A DNA stretch of 7,332 nt, from NCBI GenBank assembly GCA_018303515.1, contig JAGVXZ010000037.1, forward strand, positions 1 through 7,332. Reading direction: 5' to 3'. Shown here piece after piece: positions 1 through 5,670 of the stretch. A program made the position numbers and the translations under genes. The stretch is from Candidatus Woesearchaeota archaeon. GTDB taxonomy: Archaea > Nanobdellota > Nanobdellia > SCGC-AAA011-G17 > GW2011-AR18. Each line of letters starts with the position of its first letter. Position 1 is the first letter of the stretch. The notes under the pieces were generated by a model. The model did not search any database and was not told the DNA's origin. It saw only the letters and a list, made by a program, of their open reading frames with translations.

Positions 1-5
1 AGTAA

Positions 6-479
6 TTAAACTCTTCTTCCTCTTTTACCACCTTTTTTTCTACAACCATCATGTGCAGTAGTGGTAACTTCTTCTATAATTCCAATTCTTAATCCTACTC
101 TTGATAAAGCTCTTACAGCAGCATTAGCACCAGGACCCGTATTCATAGGACCATTATGTCCCCCAGGTGCTCTTATTCTGATATGTAAAGCATCAATTCC
201 CTTTTCTTTTGCTTGTTCAGCAGCATTTTTTGCACATGTCATTGCTGCAGTTGGACTTGATTCCATTCTGTGAGCTTTAACTACCATACCACCTGAACAT
301 TTTGCAAGTGTTTCAGTACCGGTAATATCAGTAATGTGAATAATTGTATTGTTATAAGAAGCATAAATGTGTGCAATACCCCATTTAAGTTGAGTCTTCT
401 GTTTTGGGCCTGTTTGAACTTCTCTTTGTTCGTATCTAGGGGTTCTCTCCTTTATAATTTGTTTAGTTTCTTCTTTCAT
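6..479 (-). CDS. rps11: Small-subunit ribosomal protein uS11 (archaeal type)
   Basis: This is 30S protein uS11, which binds 16S rRNA on the platform near the mRNA exit. The family signature is clear: [14 protein letters not shown] at about residues 38-51, the glycine-rich loop [16 protein letters not shown] at 110-125, and the basic ending [14 protein letters not shown] at 144-157. The ATG lies 2 bp after the uS4 stop, so the genes are translated in sequence, and no Shine-Dalgarno motif precedes it. Residues 1-30 are charged and precede the conserved core, making the protein longer than the roughly 130 residues usual for archaeal uS11. No Met codon occurs between residue 1 and Met65, so the extension looks genuine. 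In archaea this gene is normally followed by rpoD, which would lie beyond the left edge. Confidence 0.97.
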   Translation of the reverse strand: MKEETKQIIKERTPRYEQREVQTGPKQKTQLKWGIAHIYASYNNTIIHITDITGTETLAKCSGGMVVKAHRMESSPTAAMTCAKNAAEQAKEKGIDALHIRIRAPGGHNGPMNTGPGANAAVRALSRVGLRIGIIEEVTTTAHDGCRKKGGKRGRRV

Positions 480-481
480 TT

Positions 482-1105
482 TTAAACTTCAATGGTTTCA
501 GCTTCTTTAGTGATAATTTCTTTAAACTCGTCTCCTAATTCTTCTTGCGTTTCTTTTCCACCTTTTCTCTTTTGTTTTTTCTCAGATTTACTTCTCTCTG
601 GATGGGTTGGATCCGCAATTGAAGATGAAGAAACAAAATTGATTTTATTCTCTAATTCTCTACCAACTAAAAGAGAAGGAATATTAGTTTTCCTTCCATC
701 AATTGAAATGTGACCATGTATTATAAATTGTCTTGCTTGTTTTAAAGATCTTACGAGTCCCAGTTTATAAATTATTGTTTGTAATCTTCTTTCAAGTAAG
801 TCAAATAAACTTAGATCTAATATATTTTCTAGCTTTGCATCAGTTCCAATTAATTTCAATTTTTGTAATCTTTCAATAAGTTGTTTTTCTTCAACTTGAA
901 CCTGTTCTAAACCTTTTATTCTGTCTCTTATTAATTTTTTTGCGTGGGTTGCAACTCTTTTAATTTCTGAATTTGCTTTCATGATCTCTTTTTTGTTTTT
1001 TAGACCATAATTTTTTAGAATTTTTCTTTCTTCATCTATTCTTTCTCTTTGCCAAGGGTGTCTTGGTCCCTTATATTTTTTCCTTGTTTTTCTAGGATCT
1101 CCCAT
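482..1105 (-). CDS. rps4: Small-subunit ribosomal protein uS4 (archaeal type)
   Basis: This is uS4, a primary 16S rRNA-binding protein needed early in 30S assembly. The start [18 protein letters not shown] is typical of archaeal and eukaryotic uS4. The S4 RNA-binding domain covers about residues 104-150 and includes [17 protein letters not shown] and [19 protein letters not shown]. After a lysine-rich stretch (173-184) the protein ends in an acidic tail (186-207) rich in Glu, so its 207 residues exceed the roughly 170-190 common in archaea. The gene sits between rps13 and rps11 with 2-bp gaps, the standard archaeal order. Only a weak AAAGG-like sequence precedes the ATG, inside the end of rps13. 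Confidence 0.97.
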   Translation of the reverse strand: MGDPRKTRKKYKGPRHPWQRERIDEERKILKNYGLKNKKEIMKANSEIKRVATHAKKLIRDRIKGLEQVQVEEKQLIERLQKLKLIGTDAKLENILDLSLFDLLERRLQTIIYKLGLVRSLKQARQFIIHGHISIDGRKTNIPSLLVGRELENKINFVSSSSIADPTHPERSKSEKKQKRKGGKETQEELGDEFKEIITKEAETIEV

Positions 1106-1107
1106 TT

Positions 1108-1578
1108 TTAGCCTTTCTTACCTTTTGCTCCCGCTACTTTTTTCTTTTGAACACCTACAGTTTTTCCTTTTCTAAAATTACCTCTTGTTCTTTGTCCCCT
1201 AACTGGTAAACCCCAAGAGTGTCTCATACCTTTATATGATTTATTTTTCCTTATCCTTTTAATATCGAATTCTTTCATTAATTTTAATTTAGAACTTGTC
1301 AAATGAATATTCTCACCAGATTCAAAATCTTTAATCCGATTAAATTGCCATGTGGGAATTGAATGTGGCTTTTTCATAAAATTGGAAATTAATTCAATCT
1401 CTGAATCACTTAACGTTCCTGTTTTTTTAGTAAGCGGAATTTTTAATACTTTACATATGGAATCTGCAAAATTTTGACTAACTCCTTTTATTTTTGTTAA
1501 CGCCATGAATAAAGGTTTTTGACCAATTAAATCTGTTTCTGAAACTCTCACAAAGTGCTTAATCTTCTCTTCTGTCAT
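1108..1578 (-). CDS. rps13: Small-subunit ribosomal protein uS13 (archaeal type)
   Basis: This is uS13, located in the head of the 30S subunit, where it contacts the 50S subunit and P-site tRNA. Diagnostic stretches are the helix-hairpin-helix-like LTKIKGVSQNFADSICKVL near residues 27-45, FNRIKDFESGENIHL at 79-93, and the near-invariant SYKGMRHSWGLPVRGQRTRG at 114-133, followed by a lysine-rich tail. It is the first gene of the rps13-rps4-rps11 unit. A TATA-like element, TTTAAAAA, is centred about 27 nt before the ATG. The transcript should therefore begin at or very near the start codon, which supports this start and leaves no room for a Shine-Dalgarno site. Confidence 0.97.
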   Translation of the reverse strand: MTEEKIKHFVRVSETDLIGQKPLFMALTKIKGVSQNFADSICKVLKIPLTKKTGTLSDSEIELISNFMKKPHSIPTWQFNRIKDFESGENIHLTSSKLKLMKEFDIKRIRKNKSYKGMRHSWGLPVRGQRTRGNFRKGKTVGVQKKKVAGAKGKKG

Positions 1579-1600
1579 TTAGATTTTGGGAATTTAGTGG

Positions 1601-1610
1601 GTTTTTAAAG
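1601..1610 (-). promoter_or_regulatory. TATA box for the rps13-rps4-rps11 operon
   Basis: On the minus strand the sequence reads CTTTAAAAAC, close to the archaeal TATA consensus, with an A-rich BRE-like stretch (GAAACAAAAC) just upstream. Its centre lies about 27 nt before the rps13 ATG, the usual TATA-to-start-site distance, so a leaderless mRNA is predicted. A second TATA at 1633-1640 could give a leader of about 33 nt instead. Confidence 0.6.
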
Positions 1611-1632
1611 GTTTTGTTTCAATTTTAGAAGA

Positions 1633-1640
1633 ATATATAA
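1633..1640 (+). promoter_or_regulatory. TATA box for the DUF2238-like gene, possibly bidirectional
   Basis: ATATATAA, followed by GG, sits in the 88-bp divergent gap between rps13 and the membrane-protein gene. Its centre is about 29 nt before the ATG at 1667, which fits a leaderless transcript. Read on the minus strand the same bases give TTATATAT, so the site could also serve as an outer promoter for the ribosomal operon. Confidence 0.5.
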
Positions 1641-1666
1641 GGTTTTGTAAATGTTTGATTTTTACG

Positions 1667-2290
1667 ATGAAAGGGAGCAGATTTTTGAGGTATTTACTAT
1701 ATTTTAATATTATTTCTGTATCTTATTTTATTTTTAAATCTGTTTGGAGTAAAAATTATTCTTTTACTTATTTTGCATTTGTTATTGTTTGTTTGATTTA
1801 TGTTGCGGTTGCCCATTATAAGACACTGAATCTTAATAGAGGTGTTGTATTTGGACTTTCTATTTTTGGATTTTTACATCTTTTGGGAGGTAATTATTTC
1901 CTTTCTGATGGTACTTTATTATATTATTATGAGTTTATCCCTGGTTTTTTTAGATATGATAATCTTATTCATTTCTTTGGAACTTCATTAGGTACGATAG
2001 TTGTCCATAATATTCTTAAACCACATATTGATAAGTATATCTTTCTAAAACATGAATTTTTATTTTATTTCTTACTTTTTTTAATGGTTGAGGGGATGGG
2101 CGCTTTAAATGAAGTAATTGAATTCTTTGCAGTTATACATCTTGACTCAGCAAATATAATAGGTGGATATTTAGATAATTCATTAGATCTTGTGTTTAAT
2201 ATGCTTGGTGCTATAACTTCGTGTTTGTTATTAATAAAAAGAAATAAAAGATTAATTAGAAAACAAACTACTTATTTAACAAATAAATAA
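1667..2290 (+). CDS. DUF2238 (YjdF-like) integral membrane protein
   Basis: A 207-residue, very hydrophobic protein with about six predicted membrane segments, near residues 10-26, 33-49, 60-76, 101-117, 131-146 and 176-190, and a basic C-terminal tail (191-199) likely in the cytoplasm. Three conserved polar clusters recall the DUF2238/YjdF family: RYDNLIHFFG (96-105), NEVIEFFAV (148-156) and DNSLDLVFNMLGAI (170-183). The His, Glu and Asp residues at these membrane positions could line an active or metal site, but the family's function is unknown to me. An in-frame TTG at 1655 would add four residues, but it lies only about 18 nt after the TATA centre, so the ATG is preferred. The 3' end overlaps the opposing DUF655 gene by 19 bp. 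Confidence 0.65.
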   Translation: MKGSRFLRYLLYFNIISVSYFIFKSVWSKNYSFTYFAFVIVCLIYVAVAHYKTLNLNRGVVFGLSIFGFLHLLGGNYFLSDGTLLYYYEFIPGFFRYDNLIHFFGTSLGTIVVHNILKPHIDKYIFLKHEFLFYFLLFLMVEGMGALNEVIEFFAVIHLDSANIIGGYLDNSLDLVFNMLGAITSCLLLIKRNKRLIRKQTTYLTNK

Positions 2291-2823
2291 TATTTTTCTT
2301 CACCTTCCATTTCTATAAGAATTCTTTTGATTATAGCTTGTTTAGGATCTGGTAATAATTTTATTCTCTCTTTCATTTCATCAAATTTTTCAAAGATTTT
2401 GTTTTCTCTTTCTTCTAAAATTTGTAACATGTGCTTATTACCAAAACCTGGTAAAAGCTCTATTTGATGTCTTCTCATATTAATTGGACCTGCTTTGTTA
2501 AAAAACTCAATAAATTTTATTTCATTTTCTTCTATTAATTCTTTAATAATTATTTCAACTTCTGTTTTTGCAGTTTCAGTTAGTTCTGAGAGTTTTAATC
2601 TCCCAGAAATGTGATGTATTTTTTCTCTCTTTCCCTCTCCAATATATACTTTCTCATTTGGTTGTAAAAAAATGTCTTTTTTTGGAACTAATTCCAGTAA
2701 ACCTAAAAAATTTATACCTATTGCTTGAGCAATAGAATTTTTTTTATGGGCAGGCCTATCATCAAAAGGATATCCATGTTGTAGAAAGTCCAGGATAATT
2801 GCATATTCTTCTTTTGGTGCCAT
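2272..2823 (-). CDS. DUF655 family archaeal nucleic-acid-binding-like protein
   Basis: A 183-residue protein matching the archaeal DUF655 family. It opens with EEYAIILDFLQHGYP, then a beta-rich segment (about 38-80, with LLELVPKKD and EKVYIGEGKREKI) suggestive of an OB-like fold. Helix-hairpin-helix-like units follow: RRHQIELLPGFGNKHMLQIL at 117-136 and LLPDPKQAIIKRILIEM at 156-172. This make-up suggests RNA or DNA binding. The exact role is not established to my knowledge. In archaea it usually follows rpl21e and rpoF, as here, which points to translation or RNA metabolism. In many archaea the rRNA dimethyltransferase gene ksgA comes next. Here the operon ends against a convergent gene. Confidence 0.85.
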   Translation of the reverse strand: MAPKEEYAIILDFLQHGYPFDDRPAHKKNSIAQAIGINFLGLLELVPKKDIFLQPNEKVYIGEGKREKIHHISGRLKLSELTETAKTEVEIIIKELIEENEIKFIEFFNKAGPINMRRHQIELLPGFGNKHMLQILEERENKIFEKFDEMKERIKLLPDPKQAIIKRILIEMEGEEKYYLFVK

Positions 2824-2835
2824 TTTTCTTTCAAA

Positions 2836-3180
2836 TTAAGCATATTTCTTAACCGTCTCTATAATTTTGTTTAAATCTTCTTGCTTTAATGTTAGGTTTT
2901 CACCTGATAATATTAATTTTAATGATTCTAAATCTGTTGGGAGTAAATCAATTATTTTTATTATGTGAGTCTCCTTTAACCTTGAAATCTCAATTTCATT
3001 TAATTCTTGCTTTAATTGATTAGTTTCTTTTAAATTTAATAATTCAAATCCATGTAAATACGCACTTACCTTGTTCTCTCTAAAGTTTAACTCTTTTTTT
3101 TCTTTTAATAAACTATCTAAGTGTTCCTTTACTTCTATCAGAGCTACTGGCTTCTGTTTAATTATCTTTACTTCTGTCAT
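2836..3180 (-). CDS. rpoF: RNA polymerase subunit Rpo4/RpoF (Rpb4 homologue)
   Basis: This is the archaeal counterpart of Rpb4. With Rpo7 (RpoE, not in this window) it forms the polymerase stalk that aids open-complex formation, processivity and termination. At 114 residues it has the usual length. It shows the N-terminal part that packs on Rpo7 (KPVALIEVKEHLDSLL, about 10-25), a helical middle (ENKVSAYLHGFELLNL, 35-50), and the HRDC-like helical end (about 68-113, including IIKIIDLLPTDLESLKLIL). The rpl21e-rpoF-DUF655 context is typical of archaea. The start codon lies 23 bp inside rpl21e in another frame, with no Shine-Dalgarno motif, so translation is probably coupled. DUF655 begins 12 bp downstream. 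Confidence 0.9.
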   Translation of the reverse strand: MTEVKIIKQKPVALIEVKEHLDSLLKEKKELNFRENKVSAYLHGFELLNLKETNQLKQELNEIEISRLKETHIIKIIDLLPTDLESLKLILSGENLTLKQEDLNKIIETVKKYA

Positions 3181-3469
3181 TGTTTATTTTTTTTAAGTGA
3201 ATTGGATGTAATATCAATGTCTTTAATTTATTAAAGTCTTTTATTAATACTTCGTAACAATTGCCCCTTTTTTTTGAAATTCTTCCTGCTTTTCCATGAA
3301 ACCTTGCGTGATAAAGTCCTTTTTGATATGCTGGTTCAGCTTTTAATACAATATGATCACCTTTTATGAATTCTTGGAAAAAGTTTGTAATGGAAATCTT
3401 TCCCTTTAATCTTACATTCTTTCTAAACTTGTGTCTTGACTTCTGTCTAGTTCTACCAGTGTGTTGCAT
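3158..3469 (-). CDS. rpl21e: Large-subunit ribosomal protein eL21
   Basis: This is 50S protein eL21 (L21e), found in archaea and eukaryotes but not bacteria. The family pattern is plain: a basic start (HTGRTRQKSRHKFRKNVR, 3-20), then FIKGDHIVLKAEPAYQKGLYHARFHGKAGRI, an SH3-like core (about 34-64), KRGNCYEVLIKD (67-78), and the closing HPIHLKKI (88-95). The last residues, NNDRSKDN, lie beyond the usual end and are encoded where the gene overlaps rpoF, so the tail may be shaped by the overlap. It is the first gene of the rpl21e-rpoF-DUF655 operon. A strong TATA box about 29 nt before the ATG implies a leaderless or nearly leaderless mRNA. Confidence 0.95.
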   Translation of the reverse strand: MQHTGRTRQKSRHKFRKNVRLKGKISITNFFQEFIKGDHIVLKAEPAYQKGLYHARFHGKAGRISKKRGNCYEVLIKDFNKLKTLILHPIHLKKINNDRSKDN

Positions 3470-3490
3470 TGTATGATTGAGAAGTGAGTT

Positions 3491-3504
3491 TATATTTATA
3501 AAGG
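3491..3504 (-). promoter_or_regulatory. TATA/BRE promoter of the rpl21e operon
   Basis: Read on the minus strand this is CCTTTATAAATATA, with TTTATAAA centred about 29 nt before the rpl21e ATG. This is the best TATA match in the window. It lies in the 35-bp gap just after the HPF-like gene, and the upstream bases overlap that gene's stop codon. The operon therefore probably has its own promoter rather than relying on read-through. Confidence 0.7.
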
Positions 3505-3798
3505 TTATTCTTTAGTTTTTGGTGTAATACCTGTTAAAACTTTATTTAATCCAAAGAAAAGATTATGATCGGTAGCATCAGATTGATAGATTTTCCCATT
3601 TGTTTCAAGATAGCCATGAATCTCAAATAGTTTTTCAGAGTGTATATTTTTTAAGGTTAATTTTAGAAGATTAACTTTTATTTGGGTGAAGTCTAATTTC
3701 TTTACGTGATTTCCTACCATCTTTTTTATTACAATCATTTTTGAGGGTTCTATATTAGAAAATCCAGATAATTGAATGTTACCTCCAAGTTCAAGCAT
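3505..3798 (-). CDS. Putative HPF/RaiA-like (S30AE-fold) small protein
   Basis: A 97-residue protein I do not recognise by name. Its order of segments resembles bacterial hibernation-promoting factor: strand IQLSGF (8-13), helix SKMIVIKKMVGNHVKKL (19-35), strand IKVNLLKLTLK (40-50), strand LFEIHGYLETNG (57-68), strand KIYQSDATD (69-77), then helix NLFFGLNKVLTGI (79-91). By eye it lines up with E. coli HPF from LNISGHHVEITEALRDYV to EGQDMYAAIDGLIDKL, nearly end to end but with low identity. If correct, it would bind the 30S decoding centre and protect idle ribosomes. Its position upstream of the eL21 operon supports a ribosome role. GAGGGG about 8 nt before the ATG may act as a ribosome-binding site, unlike most starts here. 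The family assignment is inference. Confidence 0.55.
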   Translation of the reverse strand: MLELGGNIQLSGFSNIEPSKMIVIKKMVGNHVKKLDFTQIKVNLLKLTLKNIHSEKLFEIHGYLETNGKIYQSDATDHNLFFGLNKVLTGITPKTKE

Positions 3799-3806
3799 TA
3801 TTTTTA

Positions 3807-3812
3807 CCCCTC
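3807..3812 (-). promoter_or_regulatory. Possible Shine-Dalgarno site of the HPF-like gene
   Basis: On the minus strand the bases read GAGGGG, ending 8 nt before the ATG at 3798. GAGG can pair with the 3' end of archaeal 16S rRNA. It is the only clear Shine-Dalgarno-like motif before a gene in this window. It would be transcribed only if the mRNA starts far enough upstream, as from the TTTTAAAA element at 3850-3857. Confidence 0.4.
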
Positions 3813-3830
3813 TTATTTTTAGTTAGACTA

Positions 3831-3857
3831 ATATTTATATTTTTCTCTATTTTAAAA
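3831..3857 (-). promoter_or_regulatory. Promoter region of the HPF-like gene (two candidate TATA boxes)
   Basis: Two TATA-like elements lie in the 66-bp gap after elp3. ATATAAATAT (3831-3840) would start transcription about 10 nt before the ATG. TTTTAAAA (3850-3857) would give a leader of about 28 nt that includes the GAGGGG motif. The sequence does not decide between them. Either would let this gene be expressed independently of elp3. Confidence 0.45.
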
Positions 3858-3864
3858 CAAATTA

Positions 3865-5508
3865 TTATATCTTTTTGGACATATAAATTCCATCTTTTCT
3901 ATACCCTAATTTTTTATAATATTCCTTTACTCCTATACCAGAGATTACTAAGATTTTTTTAGCATTAAATTCTTCTCTTGCAATTTTTTCTGCTTCTTTC
4001 ATTAGACTTTTTCCAAATCCTTTGTGTTGTATTTTACCATCACCTTTTATTCCTGAAGCCTGTCCATAGGTATGTAATTCTCTAATTCCAACAGAATCTT
4101 TTGTAATCTCTTTTCTAAATGGTCTGAAAGGTTTTCTTAATCTTAAAAATGCAAGTAAATTGTTTTCTGATTCCAAGGATAAAAAAACTTCTTTTCCACC
4201 AGAGGAATCGTAATCTATCCTTTTTAAAGTTATTTTGTTAAAATCAATCTTTTTATTTTGTGGTTCTCTACATCTTATACATTTACAAGTGGAATTAATC
4301 AACTGTCTTAAATTAGTTTTATCTACGCCTGCTTCAATATATTTTGTGGGTATATCTCTTTGAACTCTATAAACTCTACAATATGGTTCAATAAATTTTT
4401 TTCCTTCCTTGATTATTTCTGATGCTTCTTTTGTAGAGAGTGGTTTAAACATCCCATTAATGTAATTATGATATAAAACAGTCCCTGGCATGACCATACA
4501 TGGATAAATTTTTAGTCCATCTGGTCTGAAATTTTGATCTTTAAAATATTCTTCAAAACAATTTATGTCCATTTCCTTTGTTGTTAAAGGAAGTCCCGGC
4601 ATAATATGATAAACTATTTTGATGAAAGAATCTTTAAGTAGTTGAATTGATTTTAAAGTATCTTTGAGATTGTGTCCCCTATTAACATGTTTTAAGACAT
4701 TATCATAAATTGTTTGTACCCCCAATTCTATTCTTGTAGTCCCCATTTCTAACATTTTATTTATGTGTTCTTCAAAACACCAGTCAGGTTTTGTTTCAAT
4801 ACAAACTGCTATTGCTCTTATTTTTGAAGTTTCATTTTTTTTGATTTCTTCTTTTAGACTACATTCCCCTTTTAAGTTTAATAATCTATTTTGAATTATA
4901 TTTGTTCTTTCTTTATCTTCTTTTTTTCCTGGAAGTTCAAAGAATTTTTTGAATTTTTCAAAATTAAATTTATCTTTATTAAAAAATAGTTTGGAAAAAT
5001 CATTTAGTGCTTTGTATGTATATTTCATAAATTCTTCCTGATATTCTTCTGGGAAAGATGGAAATGTTCCACCTTGAATAATTACTTCAACTTTTTCAGG
5101 GATTTGATTAAGTAGGATATATTGTTCTAATCTATTAAATACAATTAGATAAGGATCATAATTGGATCTTATTGCTCTCATAGTTGATGGCTCATTTCCA
5201 GTATAACTTTGTGGAACATCTCCAAACACTGAACCTAAACCTCCAGGACAGAATGTGCATCTTCCGTGACTACAATCTATTGGTTTTGTCATTAAAGCTA
5301 ATGGAGCAACACCTGATAGTGTTCTTACTGGTTTTGTGGATAATTCCAAATATTTTTGTTTCTGATTATTAGTTAGATATTGTAAGATTTCAATTTTTGT
5401 AGGAATTTTTTTTAATCTGTTTTTTTTTGCAATTTCTTTAGTTACAATATTTATTTCTCTTCCTTTATCTAATTCATTTAAAATTTGTATTGCTATTGAT
5501 TTGTCCAT
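3865..5508 (-). CDS. elp3: Elp3, tRNA wobble-uridine carboxymethyl synthase (radical SAM + GNAT)
   Basis: Elp3 uses S-adenosylmethionine and acetyl-CoA to build the 5-carboxymethyl group on uridine 34 of tRNAs. Its 547 residues match archaeal Elp3 from end to end. After a basic N-terminal region come SGVAPLALMTKP (65-76), the iron-sulfur motif CSHGRCTFCPGG with Cys79, Cys84 and Cys87, and PQSYTGNEPSTMR (99-111). The radical SAM barrel continues through IIQGGTFPS, ELGVQT and YHIMPGLP. Cys408, Cys410 and Cys413 (CKCIRC) fit the zinc-binding linker. The GNAT domain ends the protein, with IRELHTYG (475-482), the acetyl-CoA loop QHKGFG (494-499), and VISGIGVKEYYKKLGY. No other Elongator subunit is visible, and archaeal Elp3 is known to work alone. 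The upstream region, shared with divergent sppA, contains two adjoining palindromes. Confidence 0.96.
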   Translation of the reverse strand: MDKSIAIQILNELDKGREINIVTKEIAKKNRLKKIPTKIEILQYLTNNQKQKYLELSTKPVRTLSGVAPLALMTKPIDCSHGRCTFCPGGLGSVFGDVPQSYTGNEPSTMRAIRSNYDPYLIVFNRLEQYILLNQIPEKVEVIIQGGTFPSFPEEYQEEFMKYTYKALNDFSKLFFNKDKFNFEKFKKFFELPGKKEDKERTNIIQNRLLNLKGECSLKEEIKKNETSKIRAIAVCIETKPDWCFEEHINKMLEMGTTRIELGVQTIYDNVLKHVNRGHNLKDTLKSIQLLKDSFIKIVYHIMPGLPLTTKEMDINCFEEYFKDQNFRPDGLKIYPCMVMPGTVLYHNYINGMFKPLSTKEASEIIKEGKKFIEPYCRVYRVQRDIPTKYIEAGVDKTNLRQLINSTCKCIRCREPQNKKIDFNKITLKRIDYDSSGGKEVFLSLESENNLLAFLRLRKPFRPFRKEITKDSVGIRELHTYGQASGIKGDGKIQHKGFGKSLMKEAEKIAREEFNAKKILVISGIGVKEYYKKLGYRKDGIYMSKKI

Positions 5509-5512
5509 TGGT

Positions 5513-5527
5513 CTTATCTTAGATAAG
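5513..5527. promoter_or_regulatory. Perfect 15-bp palindrome, candidate operator 1 at elp3
   Basis: CTTATCT-T-AGATAAG is a perfect inverted repeat with 7-bp arms around one central base. It ends 4 bp before the elp3 ATG, where a transcription start would fall if the mRNA is leaderless. It shares its last base with the larger palindrome next to it and a related core (ATCTTA, optional G, ATAAG). A dimeric repressor site is a reasonable inference. As RNA it could also form a 6-bp stem with a 3-nt loop. Confidence 0.5.
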
Positions 5528-5551
5528 GAATAAACTTATTAAGATTATTCC
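5527..5551. promoter_or_regulatory. 25-bp near-perfect palindrome, candidate operator 2 at elp3
   Basis: The left arm GGAATAAACTTA and right arm TAAGATTATTCC surround a central T at 5539. Eleven of twelve base pairs are symmetric, the only break being A5534/A5544. It covers the place where a TATA box for a leaderless elp3 mRNA would sit; the only TATA-like bases there are a weak AGTTTATT. The centres of the two palindromes are 19 bp apart, nearly two helical turns. Confidence 0.5.
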
Positions 5552-5620
5552 CTTTAACTTGTTTTGAAGTTTATACTTATTATAAAAGAAATAGTGTAAA
5601 TAAGGCAAAAATAATTCATC

Positions 5621-5638
5621 TTCTTGAGATCTGTAGAA
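5621..5638. promoter_or_regulatory. Interrupted palindrome upstream of the sppA TATA box
   Basis: The pattern TTCT-tg-AGATCT-gt-AGAA is symmetric except for the two 2-bp spacers. It ends 3 bp before the sppA TATA element, where the BRE or an activator would bind. It could be a regulator site, but symmetry of this extent may be chance in AT-rich DNA. Confidence 0.3.
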
Positions 5639-5641
5639 AAG

Positions 5642-5649
5642 TATTTAAG
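5642..5649 (+). promoter_or_regulatory. TATA box for sppA
   Basis: TATTTAAG is centred about 25 nt before the GTG codon at 5671, the right distance for transcription to start at or next to that codon. This argues for GTG at 5671 over the in-frame TTG at 5656, which lies only about 10 nt past the box. Confidence 0.55.
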
Positions 5650-5670
5650 TAAGTTTTGATTTTTTATCTT

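Noticed and set aside
61..273. 70-codon plus-strand ORF inside rps11
   Set aside because: It lies opposite a certain uS11 gene, has no promoter, and its translation shows no recognisable domain. It is a shadow of the real gene.
492..713. 73-codon plus-strand ORF inside rps4
   Set aside because: It is opposite the uS4 coding region. Its Ser/Phe-rich translation is what antisense reading of Lys/Glu-rich codons produces.
1655..1666. TTG at 1655 as start of the DUF2238-like gene
   Set aside because: It falls only about 18 nt after the TATA centre, while ATG at 1667 fits the promoter spacing seen elsewhere in the window.
1651..1707. 18-codon ORF from ATG at 1651
   Set aside because: It is short, in another frame from the membrane-protein gene, and lies only about 14 nt past the TATA centre. 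No sign of coding or leader-peptide function.
3470..3504. Riboswitch or leader structure before rpl21e
   Set aside because: The gap is only 35 bp and is filled by the TATA box and the predicted start-site region, leaving no room for a structured leader.
5184..5372. 62-codon plus-strand ORF inside elp3
   Set aside because: It lies antisense to the conserved radical SAM motif region of Elp3, with no supporting promoter or family signature.
5656..5670. TTG at 5656 as start of sppA
   Set aside because: It lies only about 10 nt past the TATA centre, too close to be transcribed. GTG at 5671 also gives a clean basic N-terminus before the membrane segment.
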